Source: Prolixibacteraceae bacterium UBA1413
GTDB taxonomy: Bacteria > Bacteroidota > Bacteroidia > Bacteroidales > Prolixibacteraceae
Assembly (NCBI GenBank): GCA_002304925.1
Contig: DBPT01000032.1
Coordinates: 187,460-251,459, forward strand
Reading direction: 5' to 3'
Length of the DNA stretch: 64,000 nucleotides
The notes below the pieces were generated by a model, which saw only the letters and a program-made list of their open reading frames with translations, was not told where the DNA came from and did not search any database. Numbering within the stretch: position 1 is the stretch's first letter; each line of letters begins with the position of its first letter. A program made the translations under genes and the position numbers. This document shows, piece after piece, positions 25,191 to 33,102 of the stretch.

Positions 25191-26181
25191 TGTAAATATC
25201 AGTTTTGTATTTTTGAATATTGGAATGCTTTGAAAACCAGCGTATGGTTTCTTCCAATCCCTGTTCCAGGGAGGTTGTTGGTTTCCATCCGGTGGCTTTT
25301 TCAAGCCGGGAGGAGTCCCCCAACAGCCGTTGTACTTCGCTTTTATCAGGTCTGATTCTTTCCTTTTGGGTCACAATGGTGGCCTTGGGATTAATCATGC
25401 CAATGAGCAATTGAGCCAGTTCACCCACGGAGATCTCCCTGCCGGTGGCGATGTTAACATCTTGCCCCGTAAGTCCGGTGCACCGGGCAATTTCCAGGAA
25501 TCCCCGGGCGGTATCCTTGACATACACCAGGTCGCGGGTAGGCTCCAGGGATCCCAGGGTGATCTCTTCCCTGCCGCTGAGCAGCTGGGTGATGATGGTC
25601 GGAATCACGGCGCGTAACGACTGGCGTGGCCCGTAGGTGTTGAAAGGCCGTACGGTAGTGACGGGAAGAGTGAAGCTGCGGAAAAAGGATTCCGCCAGGG
25701 CATCGGCCCCGATTTTGGTGGCTGAATAGGGTGACTGCCCCTGCCGGGGATGGTTTTCATCGATAGGAACGTACCGGGCTGTGCCATACACTTCCGACGT
25801 GGAAGTCACCAGAACACGTTCAACACCTGCCTCCCGCGCTGACTGCAATATGTTCAGGGTCCCGTTGACGTTGGTGTCGATGTAGCTTCCCGGTGAACGG
25901 TAACTATAGGGAATGGCAATCAGGGCCGCCAGATGAAATACCATGCCAATCCCTTTCATGGCTTCTTGGACGCTGACCTGATCCCTGACATCGCCGGTAA
26001 AGATTTCCAGCTTTTTTTTCTTTTCTTCAGGAAAAGTATCAAGCCATCCCCAGTCGTTGAAGGAATTGTAAAGGACAAATGCCCGCACGTCAAAACCTTC
26101 GTCGACAAGCATTTCTGTCAGGTGACTGCCGATAAATCCTTCAGCCCCCGTTACCAGAATTTTCTTCCCGAAACGATTCAT
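25183..26181 (-). CDS. NAD-dependent 4,6-dehydratase, LegB-like
   Basis: A 332-residue extended SDR beginning MNRFGKKILVTGAEGFIGSH. The stretch RAFVLYNSFNDWGWLDTFP is characteristic of the LegB-type UDP-GlcNAc 4,6-dehydratase subgroup. The active site has STSEVYGTARYVPI and SPYSATK (Tyr-x-x-x-Lys), followed by TVRPFNTYGPRQSLRAVIP. I chose 26181 as the start because 36 upstream codons are unlike the family and the Rossmann motif follows at once. It heads the five-gene operon that ends with the FkbM methyltransferase. LegC/LegI homologues are not in the window, so a legionaminic-acid product is not supported. Confidence 0.87.
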   Translation of the reverse strand: MNRFGKKILVTGAEGFIGSHLTEMLVDEGFDVRAFVLYNSFNDWGWLDTFPEEKKKKLEIFTGDVRDQVSVQEAMKGIGMVFHLAALIAIPYSYRSPGSYIDTNVNGTLNILQSAREAGVERVLVTSTSEVYGTARYVPIDENHPRQGQSPYSATKIGADALAESFFRSFTLPVTTVRPFNTYGPRQSLRAVIPTIITQLLSGREEITLGSLEPTRDLVYVKDTARGFLEIARCTGLTGQDVNIATGREISVGELAQLLIGMINPKATIVTQKERIRPDKSEVQRLLGDSSRLEKATGWKPTTSLEQGLEETIRWFSKHSNIQKYKTDIYNV

Positions 26182-26322
26182 GTTTTCTTGCAAACCTACT
26201 AAAAAAACAACTGTGCGGAAATACCCCTGTTCTTTTAACATGTTCATCCTTCCGGAATGGCCGGGAGAAAAAATCACCGGGTATTTCAAAAAAGTAGTTA
26301 TTTTGTCAATTATTTCTCACCG

Positions 26323-27402
26323 ATGCAGAAAGTTGTCACCATCGTAGGGGCGCGGCCCCAGTTTGTCAAGGCGTCGGCGTTGAGCCGGGCACTTCAGCAG
26401 GTTGGCATTCCTGAGGTACTGGTCCACACCGGTCAGCATTTCGACGACAACATGGCCGATGTCTTTTTCCGGGAGATGGAGATCCCGGAACCTGCCTATA
26501 ACCTGGGTGTCCACTCCCTTTCGCATGGGGCGATGACCGGCCGGATGACCGAGGAGATCGAAAAGGTGCTTTTAGCGGAAAAACCCTCGGCGGTGGTGGT
26601 ATATGGCGATACCAACTCCACGCTGGCGGGAGCCCTGGCGGCGGTGAAGCTGCACATCCCGGTGGCCCATGTGGAAGCCGGACTGCGTAGTTTTAACCTG
26701 AAGATGCCCGAGGAGATTAACCGTATCCTTACTGACCGCATCTCCACCTGGCTCTTCTGCCCCACGGAAACCAGCGTGGCCAACCTCCGGGATGAGGGAT
26801 TTGACCGTTTCCCTTCGGAAATCTTTCTTGCCGGCGATGTGATGTACGATGTAGCCCTTCATTACAGCCGCCTCTCGGCCCGAAAGTCGGGGATCATGAA
26901 GCAATTGCGGCTTCATGGACGCCCCTTCGCGCTGGTGACCCTCCACCGCCAGGAAAATACCGACGATCGGGAACGCTTCATCGGAATCATCGGGGCGCTG
27001 AATGCCCTTTCGCACGAAACCGACATCGTCCTCCCCCTCCACCCGAGAACCCAAAAGGTGCTGGCAGAGGCAGGGATCAGGCTGAACTTCCTACCCATTG
27101 ACCCGGTGGGCTATTTCGACATGGTGGAGCTGCTCAAAAACTGCACCTTTGTGATGAGCGACAGCGGCGGTGTTCAGAAAGAGGCTTTCTTCTTCCGGAA
27201 ACACTGCCTGGTGTTGCGCGATGAGACCGAATGGACGGAACTGACGGAACTGGGCTATAACTTCATCGTGGGCGCCGACCAGCAAAAGATCGTGGAGAGG
27301 GCGCACGAAATGGCCGGACTTCGCCGTTCCTTTGCAGAGACGCCTTACGGCGACGGAAAGGCAGCGCTAAAAATCGCTGAAATACTCCAAAACCATGCAT
27401 AA
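26323..27402 (+). CDS. UDP-sugar 2-epimerase (WecB/WbpI type)
   Basis: A 359-residue non-hydrolysing UDP-GlcNAc 2-epimerase family protein. The N-terminal VVTIVGARPQFVKA, HTGQHFDDNM, VYGDTNSTLAGALAAVKL and VAHVEAGLRSFNLKMPEEINR are all present, and the C-terminal MSDSGGVQKEAFFF and LRDETEWTEL close the active site. The first 22 codons of the longer frame (26257) are not part of the family, so the start is set at 26323. The neighbours are WbpE- and WbpD-like genes, so it may act as WbpI on UDP-2,3-diacetamido-2,3-dideoxyglucuronate rather than on UDP-GlcNAc. It is divergent from the LegB-like gene. Confidence 0.9.
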   Translation: MQKVVTIVGARPQFVKASALSRALQQVGIPEVLVHTGQHFDDNMADVFFREMEIPEPAYNLGVHSLSHGAMTGRMTEEIEKVLLAEKPSAVVVYGDTNSTLAGALAAVKLHIPVAHVEAGLRSFNLKMPEEINRILTDRISTWLFCPTETSVANLRDEGFDRFPSEIFLAGDVMYDVALHYSRLSARKSGIMKQLRLHGRPFALVTLHRQENTDDRERFIGIIGALNALSHETDIVLPLHPRTQKVLAEAGIRLNFLPIDPVGYFDMVELLKNCTFVMSDSGGVQKEAFFFRKHCLVLRDETEWTELTELGYNFIVGADQQKIVERAHEMAGLRRSFAETPYGDGKAALKIAEILQNHA

Positions 27403-27477
27403 TCTTTATCTGAATGACTTTTTATTTGCTGCACGGGATTATAAAGAAAATAGGGCTTTGGAAAATCATCAATTTAC

Positions 27478-27507
27478 CTGGTGTCTTTGCACCTTTGCGG
27501 TTAAACC
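27478..27507 (-). repeat. Dispersed 'TTAACCGCA..CAAAG' repeat, copy 1
   Basis: On the minus strand the sequence reads GGTTTAACCGCAAAGGTGCAAAGACAC, a form of a repeat seen near genes in many bacterial genomes. It lies 12 bases upstream of the WbpE-like gene. A related copy in the opposite orientation overlaps that gene's stop codon (28646-28680). Confidence 0.55.
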
Positions 27508-27519
27508 AACTTTCTGCCC

Positions 27520-28650
27520 ATGGAACAACCAATAAATATCCAGATGGCCGACCTCTACGGCCAATATCTTAATATCAAAGAGGAAGTTGATGCGGCCATG
27601 TCGGAGGTGATCCGCTCCACCATCTTCATCAAAGGAGGCAAGGTGACCGAATTTGAGCGCCATCTTTCGGAGTACCAGCAGTCGGAGGTGGTTGCCTGCG
27701 GCAATGGCACCGATGCCCTGCAGATCGCCTTCATGGCCTTAGGACTGGAACCCGGTGATGAGGTGATCACCACGCCCTTCACCTTTGTGGCTACCGCCGA
27801 GGTACTGGCTCTCCTGGGACTCAAGCCGGTCTTCGCCGATGTGGATCCCGGGGATTTCAACCTCTCGCCGGCTCAGGCCGCCGCAGCCATCACTGCCCGT
27901 ACCCGGGCCCTCCTGCCCGTTCACCTTTTCGGGCAGAACGCTCCCATGGAGGAGCTCTTGACTCTGGCCGGAAAACATGGGCTTCATGTGGTGGAGGATG
28001 CCGCCCAATCGCTGGGTTCCGACTATTTTTACAGCAATGGGGAAACCCGCCGCTCGGGCACCCTGGGAATCATCGGCTGCACCTCCTTTTTCCCCTCTAA
28101 GACCCTCGGGGCTTTCGGCGACGGGGGAGCCCTTTTTACCCGCGACCGGGAGATGGCCGCTCAAATCCGCTCCATCGCTAACCACGGGCAAAGGGTGCGC
28201 TATCATTATGAGCGGATAGGGATGAACTCGCGCCTCGACAGCCTCCAGGCGGCCATTCTCGACGTGAAACTCCGGTACCTTGATGAGTATGTGGCAGCCC
28301 GGCAGAAAGCAGCCGATTATTATGACCACCATCTTGAAGGAATGGGCGACCTCCTCCTTCCGGAGCGGCGCCCCTGGTCCACCCACTCCTTCCACCAGTA
28401 TACCCTGCGGACTGCCCGTCGTGACGACCTCCAGCAATTTCTGAAAAAACGGGGTGTCCCCTCCATGGTCTATTACCCGAAACCCCTCCACCTCCACGAG
28501 GCTTATCATTACCTGGGTTACGGCCCAGGCGACTTCCCCGTGAGCGAGAAGCTTGCCCGAACCGTTCTCTCCCTCCCCATGCACACCGAACTGGATGAGG
28601 AGCAACTGGAATACATTACCGCGACCATAAGGAATTTTTATGAATTTTAA
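27520..28650 (+). CDS. DegT/DnrJ/EryC1/StrS aminotransferase (WbpE-like)
   Basis: A 376-residue PLP-dependent sugar aminotransferase. It shows ACGNGTDALQIAFMALGLEPGDEV, FTFVATAEVLALLGLKPVF, VVEDAAQSLGS, and SFFPSKTLGAFGDGGAL with the PLP-binding Lys in SKTLG. RLDSLQAAILDVKL and YYPKPLHLHEAY follow. Members aminate keto-sugar nucleotides. With the 2-epimerase upstream and a WbpD-like acetyltransferase downstream, a role in making the 3-amino group of a diacetamido uronic acid is likely. Its stop codon lies inside a dispersed-repeat copy. Confidence 0.9.
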   Translation: MEQPINIQMADLYGQYLNIKEEVDAAMSEVIRSTIFIKGGKVTEFERHLSEYQQSEVVACGNGTDALQIAFMALGLEPGDEVITTPFTFVATAEVLALLGLKPVFADVDPGDFNLSPAQAAAAITARTRALLPVHLFGQNAPMEELLTLAGKHGLHVVEDAAQSLGSDYFYSNGETRRSGTLGIIGCTSFFPSKTLGAFGDGGALFTRDREMAAQIRSIANHGQRVRYHYERIGMNSRLDSLQAAILDVKLRYLDEYVAARQKAADYYDHHLEGMGDLLLPERRPWSTHSFHQYTLRTARRDDLQQFLKKRGVPSMVYYPKPLHLHEAYHYLGYGPGDFPVSEKLARTVLSLPMHTELDEEQLEYITATIRNFYEF

Positions 28651-28680
28651 CCGCAGAAGCACAAAGAAGTCACAGAGAAC
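28646..28680 (+). repeat. Dispersed 'TTAACCGCA..CAAAG' repeat, copy 2
   Basis: TTTTAACCGCAGAAGCACAAAGAAGTCACAGAGAA-type sequence in plus orientation, inverted relative to the copy at 27478-27507. It begins inside the stop codon region of the WbpE-like gene; the TAA is part of the repeat. The two copies share the core TTTAACCGCA and a following CAAAGA. Confidence 0.55.
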
Positions 28681-28750
28681 ACGGGGATTATAATCATTCT
28701 GTCCTCAGGGTATTACCTTTGTATCATTGTGGTTCAATAACAATCAACCA

Positions 28751-29347
28751 ATGGAAAACTATTTTGCCCATCCTACTGCCGTGATCGATGAGGGCGCCCA
28801 AATCGGCGAAGGAACGAAGATCTGGCATTTCTGCCATGTGATGGCCACGGCGCGGATCGGTCGCCGATGCAATTTAGGACAGAACGTTTTCGTGGCAGGC
28901 GATGTCATCCTGGGCGACAACGTGAAGGTACAGAACAATGTCTCCCTCTACACGGGGGTGATTTGCGAAGATGACGTTTTTCTGGGGCCTTCGATGGTTT
29001 TCACCAACGTGATGAATCCCCGGAGCGGCGTCAACCGGAAGGAGGAGTACCGCCGTACGCTTGTCAGGAAAGGGGCTTCCATCGGGGCCAATGCCACCAT
29101 TGTCTGCGGTGTAACCCTGGGGCGCTATTGTTTCATCGGCGCCGGGGCCGTGGTGATCCGCAACGTGCCCGACTATGCCCTGATGGTGGGAAATCCTGCC
29201 CGCCAAACCGGCTGGATGAGCGAAGCCGGCGAAAAACTGCTCTTCCTTGATGGCCATTATGCCCAGTGCCCCCTCACCGGCGAGAAGTACGTGCTGGAAG
29301 GCGGTGAAGTACACAAATTTTCAGGGCCTTCGCCCATGATCGTCTGA
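28751..29347 (+). CDS. Left-handed beta-helix N-acetyltransferase (WbpD-like)
   Basis: A 198-residue hexapeptide-repeat acyltransferase. The coil repeats run from about residue 8 (VIDEGAQIGEGTKIWHFCHV) through GRRCNLGQNVFVAGDVILGD to GASIGANATIVCGVTLG and FIGAGAVVIRNVPDYALMVG. The KIWHFCHVM segment is typical of WbpD/WlbB, which acetylates the 3-amino group of UDP-2-acetamido-3-amino-2,3-dideoxyglucuronate. The internal Met at 28751 fits the family better than the ORF start at 28727. It is third in the plus-strand 2-epimerase/aminotransferase/acetyltransferase series. Confidence 0.88.
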   Translation: MENYFAHPTAVIDEGAQIGEGTKIWHFCHVMATARIGRRCNLGQNVFVAGDVILGDNVKVQNNVSLYTGVICEDDVFLGPSMVFTNVMNPRSGVNRKEEYRRTLVRKGASIGANATIVCGVTLGRYCFIGAGAVVIRNVPDYALMVGNPARQTGWMSEAGEKLLFLDGHYAQCPLTGEKYVLEGGEVHKFSGPSPMIV

Positions 29348-29521
29348 AGGTCAGGTTTGTATCCAAATTTAGTATATCTTGAACTGTTAAGGACAATTAC
29401 CTGAAATTTCTGCTGACAACCAAATCTTTTCCTCAAGGCAGGGCGGGAATAATTCACAAAAAAGTATTTGAATGGCTGTTAGAAAAATAGTTAGAATGGA
29501 AAAAGAATGATCTGTGGAGAA

Positions 29522-30871
29522 CTATTTAGCCCATTCGACGGCTGTTCCCAGCCGTATCATCTCCCCGGCCAGGTGGCGGCGGGAGAACTTTTCAATCTCC
29601 TTTGGGGGTTCGGCTGCTTCCCCTTTTTGCCACCGGCGGAATTCCTTTTTCAGGGCAGATTGTATCCCCTCCACATCGGAGAATGAGTGATAGCTGCCGG
29701 TGCCGGTTTGGGTGATGATCTCCTCGCAGTCGCTCCCCGTAGGGCCGATGGCAAGAATGGGTCGTCCAAGGGCCATGTATTCGTACATCTTTCCGGGAAG
29801 AATCTCCCTTGCGTTGGGGGAATCGTTCAGCGGCAACAGCAAGACCGCGGAGTTTCCCACCACCCGCAATCCTTCCCGGTGTTCCAGGTGGGGAAGGAGT
29901 TCAAGCTGCTTTTCTAGTCCATGATCCTTTATTTGCTGCAGGATGGTCTCGTCAGTCTGCCCGATCAACCTGATCTTCAGCTTTTCCCCGAAGGCAGGGA
30001 TTTCAGAAACAAGCCGTGCCAGGGCGGCCCAGAGGGCTGAAGGATTCCGGTCGCGGTTAAAGGCCCCGAAATGGCTGATGATAAAATGGCCGGCTTCCGG
30101 AGAGGCTGTCTCTACGGTGTCTGCAGTTTTCACGGTTTCCGCTGAATCCTCAGGAACTTCAAAATCTTCAGGGTCGAAGCCGTTGTAAATCACATGGATA
30201 TCCCTGTCAGCGAGGGCTTCCAGCGACCGCTTCATCCCGGGAGTCACCACGGTAACCCCATCGGCGGTGGTCAGTACCCTCTTTTCGAGCCGGTGGTGTA
30301 TCCGGTCGGCAAGTCGTGTGAGCTTTAGCCGGTGGTAGAAATCGATTCCCGTCCAGGGATCCCGGAAATCGGCCAGCCAGGGCGCCTTCACATATCTTTT
30401 CAGCTTCAGGGCGATCAGATGCATGCTGTGGGGCGGTCCTGTGGAGATCATCAGGTCAACGGGGTGTTCCGCCAGGTATTTCCGGAGGAAACGCACCGAA
30501 GGCTTCACCCAGAAAACACGCGGGTCGGGAATCAGCAGGTTGCCGCGTAGAAAGACAGCCACCCGCTCTTTGAAGCTTCCCCGGGAAGCTTCGGAAATGT
30601 AACCCGACTTGAAGCGGCTCTCCTTTGATTTTCCAGTTAATCTGCGGAACAAGTCATACGGCTCCCAGATAGGCTGGCGCACCACTTCTGCCTCCGGGGG
30701 CACCTCTGCCAGCAGGCTTTCATCAATGACCGAAGGATCGGGATTTTCAGGGGTGTAAATGACGGGTTGCCAGCCATATTCAGGCAGGTATTTCGACATC
30801 TTGAGCCAGCGCATCACCCCGCCGCCTCCGGCCGGGGGCCAGTAGTAGGTTATGATCAGCACCCGTTTCAT
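29522..30871 (-). CDS. Glycosyltransferase family 4
   Basis: A 449-residue GT-B glycosyltransferase. The N-terminus ITYYWPPAGGGGVMRWLKMS is the usual GT4 nucleotide-sugar domain opening. LMISTGPPHSMHLIALKLKR and ADGVTVVTPGMKRSL lie mid-protein, and the donor half has VIYNGFDPEDF, ISHFGAFNRDRNPSALWAA and LPGKMYEYMALGRPILAIGP with the conserved Glu. It probably elongates a surface glycan at the cytoplasmic membrane face. It is the last gene of the polysaccharide region and stands alone on the minus strand. Confidence 0.88.
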   Translation of the reverse strand: MKRVLIITYYWPPAGGGGVMRWLKMSKYLPEYGWQPVIYTPENPDPSVIDESLLAEVPPEAEVVRQPIWEPYDLFRRLTGKSKESRFKSGYISEASRGSFKERVAVFLRGNLLIPDPRVFWVKPSVRFLRKYLAEHPVDLMISTGPPHSMHLIALKLKRYVKAPWLADFRDPWTGIDFYHRLKLTRLADRIHHRLEKRVLTTADGVTVVTPGMKRSLEALADRDIHVIYNGFDPEDFEVPEDSAETVKTADTVETASPEAGHFIISHFGAFNRDRNPSALWAALARLVSEIPAFGEKLKIRLIGQTDETILQQIKDHGLEKQLELLPHLEHREGLRVVGNSAVLLLPLNDSPNAREILPGKMYEYMALGRPILAIGPTGSDCEEIITQTGTGSYHSFSDVEGIQSALKKEFRRWQKGEAAEPPKEIEKFSRRHLAGEMIRLGTAVEWAK

Positions 30872-30914
30872 GTGTTTAAGTTATTGCGCTATAATGGTTC
30901 ATTCCGTGAAACAC

Positions 30915-30975
30915 ATGCAATATCCATGTAGTTTATAATGCCGCTTGGCGCATAAATGATGCATGGATATTTCAT
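30915..30975. repeat. 61-bp imperfect palindrome
   Basis: AATATCCATG (30919-30928) pairs exactly with CATGGATATT (30962-30971), and ATG/CAT pairs extend it outward past one mismatch. Inside, TTTAT/ATAAA and GCC/GGC can pair around a GCTT loop, so nearly the whole element folds into one long hairpin. It sits between glyS and the glycosyltransferase gene. No T-tract follows on either strand. Confidence 0.55.
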
Positions 30976-31036
30976 ACCCCCAAAGTTAATGATTTGAAAA
31001 ACCGCATCGGCGGTAAATTGAATTCCTTCTGAAGCG

Positions 31037-32590
31037 TTATTTCAGTTTCATAAATAGGTTCTTCATGCTCACCTTTTCGGCCACGATCTCCCTGATCCTT
31101 TCCACCGGGATCCTTTCCTGCTCCATGGTGTCGCGGTAGCGGATGGTCACCGAATTGTCCTGTTCGGTCTGGTGATCGATGGTGATGCAGAAGGGGGTGC
31201 CGATGGCATCCTGGCGGCGGTAGCGCTTACCGATGGAGTCCTTCTCGTCGTACTGACAGTTGAAGTCGAACTTCAGGTTGTCGATAATTTCGCGGGCTTT
31301 CTCGGGCTGTCCGTCCTTTTTGACCAGCGGAAAAACCGCCAGTTTCACGGGGGCCAGTGCCGGCGGAATGCGCAGCACCGTACGGATATCCTTCTCCCCG
31401 TTGGCGCCTGTCACCTCCTCTTCATGGTAAGAGGCGGCGATCACCTGAAGAAACATGCGGTCGACCCCGATGGAGGTCTCGACCACATAAGGAACATACG
31501 ATTCGTTTTTCTCGGGATCGAAATAGCGCAGCTTTTTCCCGGAGTATTGTTCGTGCTGCGACAGGTCGAAGTCGGTGCGCGAGTGGATTCCCTCCACCTC
31601 CTTGAAGCCAAAGGGGAAGCGGTATTCCACGTCGACGGCGGCATTGGCGTAGTGGGCCAGTTTCTCGTGCTCGTGGAAACGGTAGTTTTCGCTCCCGAAG
31701 CCTAGGGCCTGGTGCCATTTCATACGCTGTTCCTTCCAGATGCGGAACCATTCCAGCTCGGTGCCGGGTTCCACAAAAAACTGCATCTCCATCTGTTCGA
31801 ACTCCCGCATCCGGAAGATGAACTGGCGGGCGACGATCTCATTCCGGAAGGCTTTGCCAATCTGGGCGATCCCGAAGGGGATTTTCATCCGGCCGGTTTT
31901 CTGGACGTTGAGGTAGTTGACGAAAATTCCCTGGGCGGTTTCAGGGCGCAGGTAAATCTTCATCGCCCCGTCGGAGGTCGAACCCATTTCGGTAGAGAAC
32001 ATCAGGTTGAACTGGCGTACTTCCGTCCAGTTTCGGGTGCCCGAAATGGGACAGACGATCTCCTGGTCAACGATGATCTGGCGGAGTTCCTCCAGGTTGC
32101 CGTCGTTGAGGGCTTTGGAAAAGCGGCTGTGCAACTCATCCCATTTCTGCTGGTTTTCCAAAACCCTCGCGTTGGTGGCCCGGAACTGCGCCTCATCGAA
32201 GGCATCGCCAAACCGTTTACGGGCTTTGTCGACCTCTTTCATGATTTTATCTTCGATTTTGGCCAACTGCTCCTCAATAAGCACGTCGGCCCGGTATCGT
32301 TTTTTGGAATCCTTGTTGTCGATGAGGGGGTCGTTGAACGCGTCGACATGGCCCGAGGCCTTCCAGATGGTGGGGTGCATGAAGATGGCCGAATCGATCC
32401 CTACCACATTCTCGTGCAGAAGGATCATACTGTCCCACCAATATTTCTTGATGTTGTTCTTCAGCTCGACGCCGTACTGTCCGTAGTCGTATACCGCTGA
32501 AAGCCCGTCGTAAATTTCACTCGACTGAAATACGTAGCCATACTCTTTGCAATGGGCTACCAGTTTTTTGAAAACATCTTCCTGAGCCAT
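31037..32590 (-). CDS. glyS: Glycyl-tRNA synthetase, class II dimeric type
   Basis: A 517-residue enzyme that charges tRNA-Gly. Class II motifs are visible: the N-terminal VFKKLVAHCKEYGYVFQSSEIYDGL with YDYGQYGVELKNNIK, motif 2 around KAFRNEIVARQFIFRMREFEQMEMQFF, and the ARPETAQG-like YLRPETAQGIFVNY. The C-terminal anticodon-binding domain has LAPVKLAVFPLVKKDGQPEKA. The start is placed at 32590 (MAQEDVF); the 44 residues upstream in frame lie in the promoter region, whose -7 box at 32619-32626 would otherwise be inside the gene. Confidence 0.96.
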   Translation of the reverse strand: MAQEDVFKKLVAHCKEYGYVFQSSEIYDGLSAVYDYGQYGVELKNNIKKYWWDSMILLHENVVGIDSAIFMHPTIWKASGHVDAFNDPLIDNKDSKKRYRADVLIEEQLAKIEDKIMKEVDKARKRFGDAFDEAQFRATNARVLENQQKWDELHSRFSKALNDGNLEELRQIIVDQEIVCPISGTRNWTEVRQFNLMFSTEMGSTSDGAMKIYLRPETAQGIFVNYLNVQKTGRMKIPFGIAQIGKAFRNEIVARQFIFRMREFEQMEMQFFVEPGTELEWFRIWKEQRMKWHQALGFGSENYRFHEHEKLAHYANAAVDVEYRFPFGFKEVEGIHSRTDFDLSQHEQYSGKKLRYFDPEKNESYVPYVVETSIGVDRMFLQVIAASYHEEEVTGANGEKDIRTVLRIPPALAPVKLAVFPLVKKDGQPEKAREIIDNLKFDFNCQYDEKDSIGKRYRRQDAIGTPFCITIDHQTEQDNSVTIRYRDTMEQERIPVERIREIVAEKVSMKNLFMKLK

Positions 32591-32618
32591 ATTGAATATT
32601 TTCCCGGTATTAGCGGGA

Positions 32619-32626
32619 CAAAAATA
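32619..32626 (-). promoter_or_regulatory. -7 box for glyS
   Basis: Minus strand reads TATTTTTG, an exact TAnnTTTG match, 29 bases upstream of the glyS start codon at 32590. A short TCCCG/CGGGA inverted repeat lies just downstream, near the expected start site. Confidence 0.5.
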
Positions 32627-32769
32627 GCGATAAATCTGAAAACCGGCGGTGCCGGCTGATAATTGTGGATCGTTGGAATCATCAGCGGGAACGTCCGGAA
32701 TCGCCCTGGAAAGATATCCCAAAAGAAAGGATGCCGGTATAAATGGCGGATTGTCAGGGAGCAGGAATA

Positions 32770-33045
32770 CTATTCCACCTCCTCGAAATCCACATATTCC
32801 CCTTCGTTGGCTTTGGATGGGCTGTTTCTGCGGTTTTGCTCGATGGTCACCTCTCCTTCGGAGCGCTGTCCGCGCTGTTGCTGCCGCATTTGTTCCTCCA
32901 TGTGCGACTGCATATTTTTCATAGTTTTGTGCATGAGCAACGGGAACAGGTATTTTGTGACCACCTTGACTCCGTACCAGATGACCAGGATAATGAGGAG
33001 TGTCCTGAGGAAGGTAACAAAGGTCAGTAAAACAAAAAGGTTCAT
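32770..33045 (-). CDS. DUF4834 family small membrane protein
   Basis: A 91-residue protein with one N-terminal transmembrane segment (TFVTFLRTLLIILVIWYGVKVV, about residues 8-29) and a basic, Gln-rich cytoplasmic tail (MRQQQRGQRSEGEVTIEQNRR). The layout and the KYLFPLLMHKTMKNM segment match DUF4834, a Bacteroidota family of unknown function. It lies upstream of glyS on the same strand. A role in envelope assembly is possible but unsupported. Confidence 0.75.
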   Translation of the reverse strand: MNLFVLLTFVTFLRTLLIILVIWYGVKVVTKYLFPLLMHKTMKNMQSHMEEQMRQQQRGQRSEGEVTIEQNRRNSPSKANEGEYVDFEEVE

Positions 33046-33102
33046 TTCAAATCTGTTGTGCGGGGCCGCACGGTGCGGCTGCCGGGGACAAAATTAATGT
33101 TT

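Noticed and set aside
25183..26181. Legionaminic acid pathway
   Set aside because: Only a LegB-like dehydratase is present; LegC, LegG, LegI and LegF are absent from the window.
27739..28662. 307-codon minus-strand frame opposite the WbpE-like gene
   Set aside because: Shadow of a strong aminotransferase on the plus strand; no independent start signal or motif.
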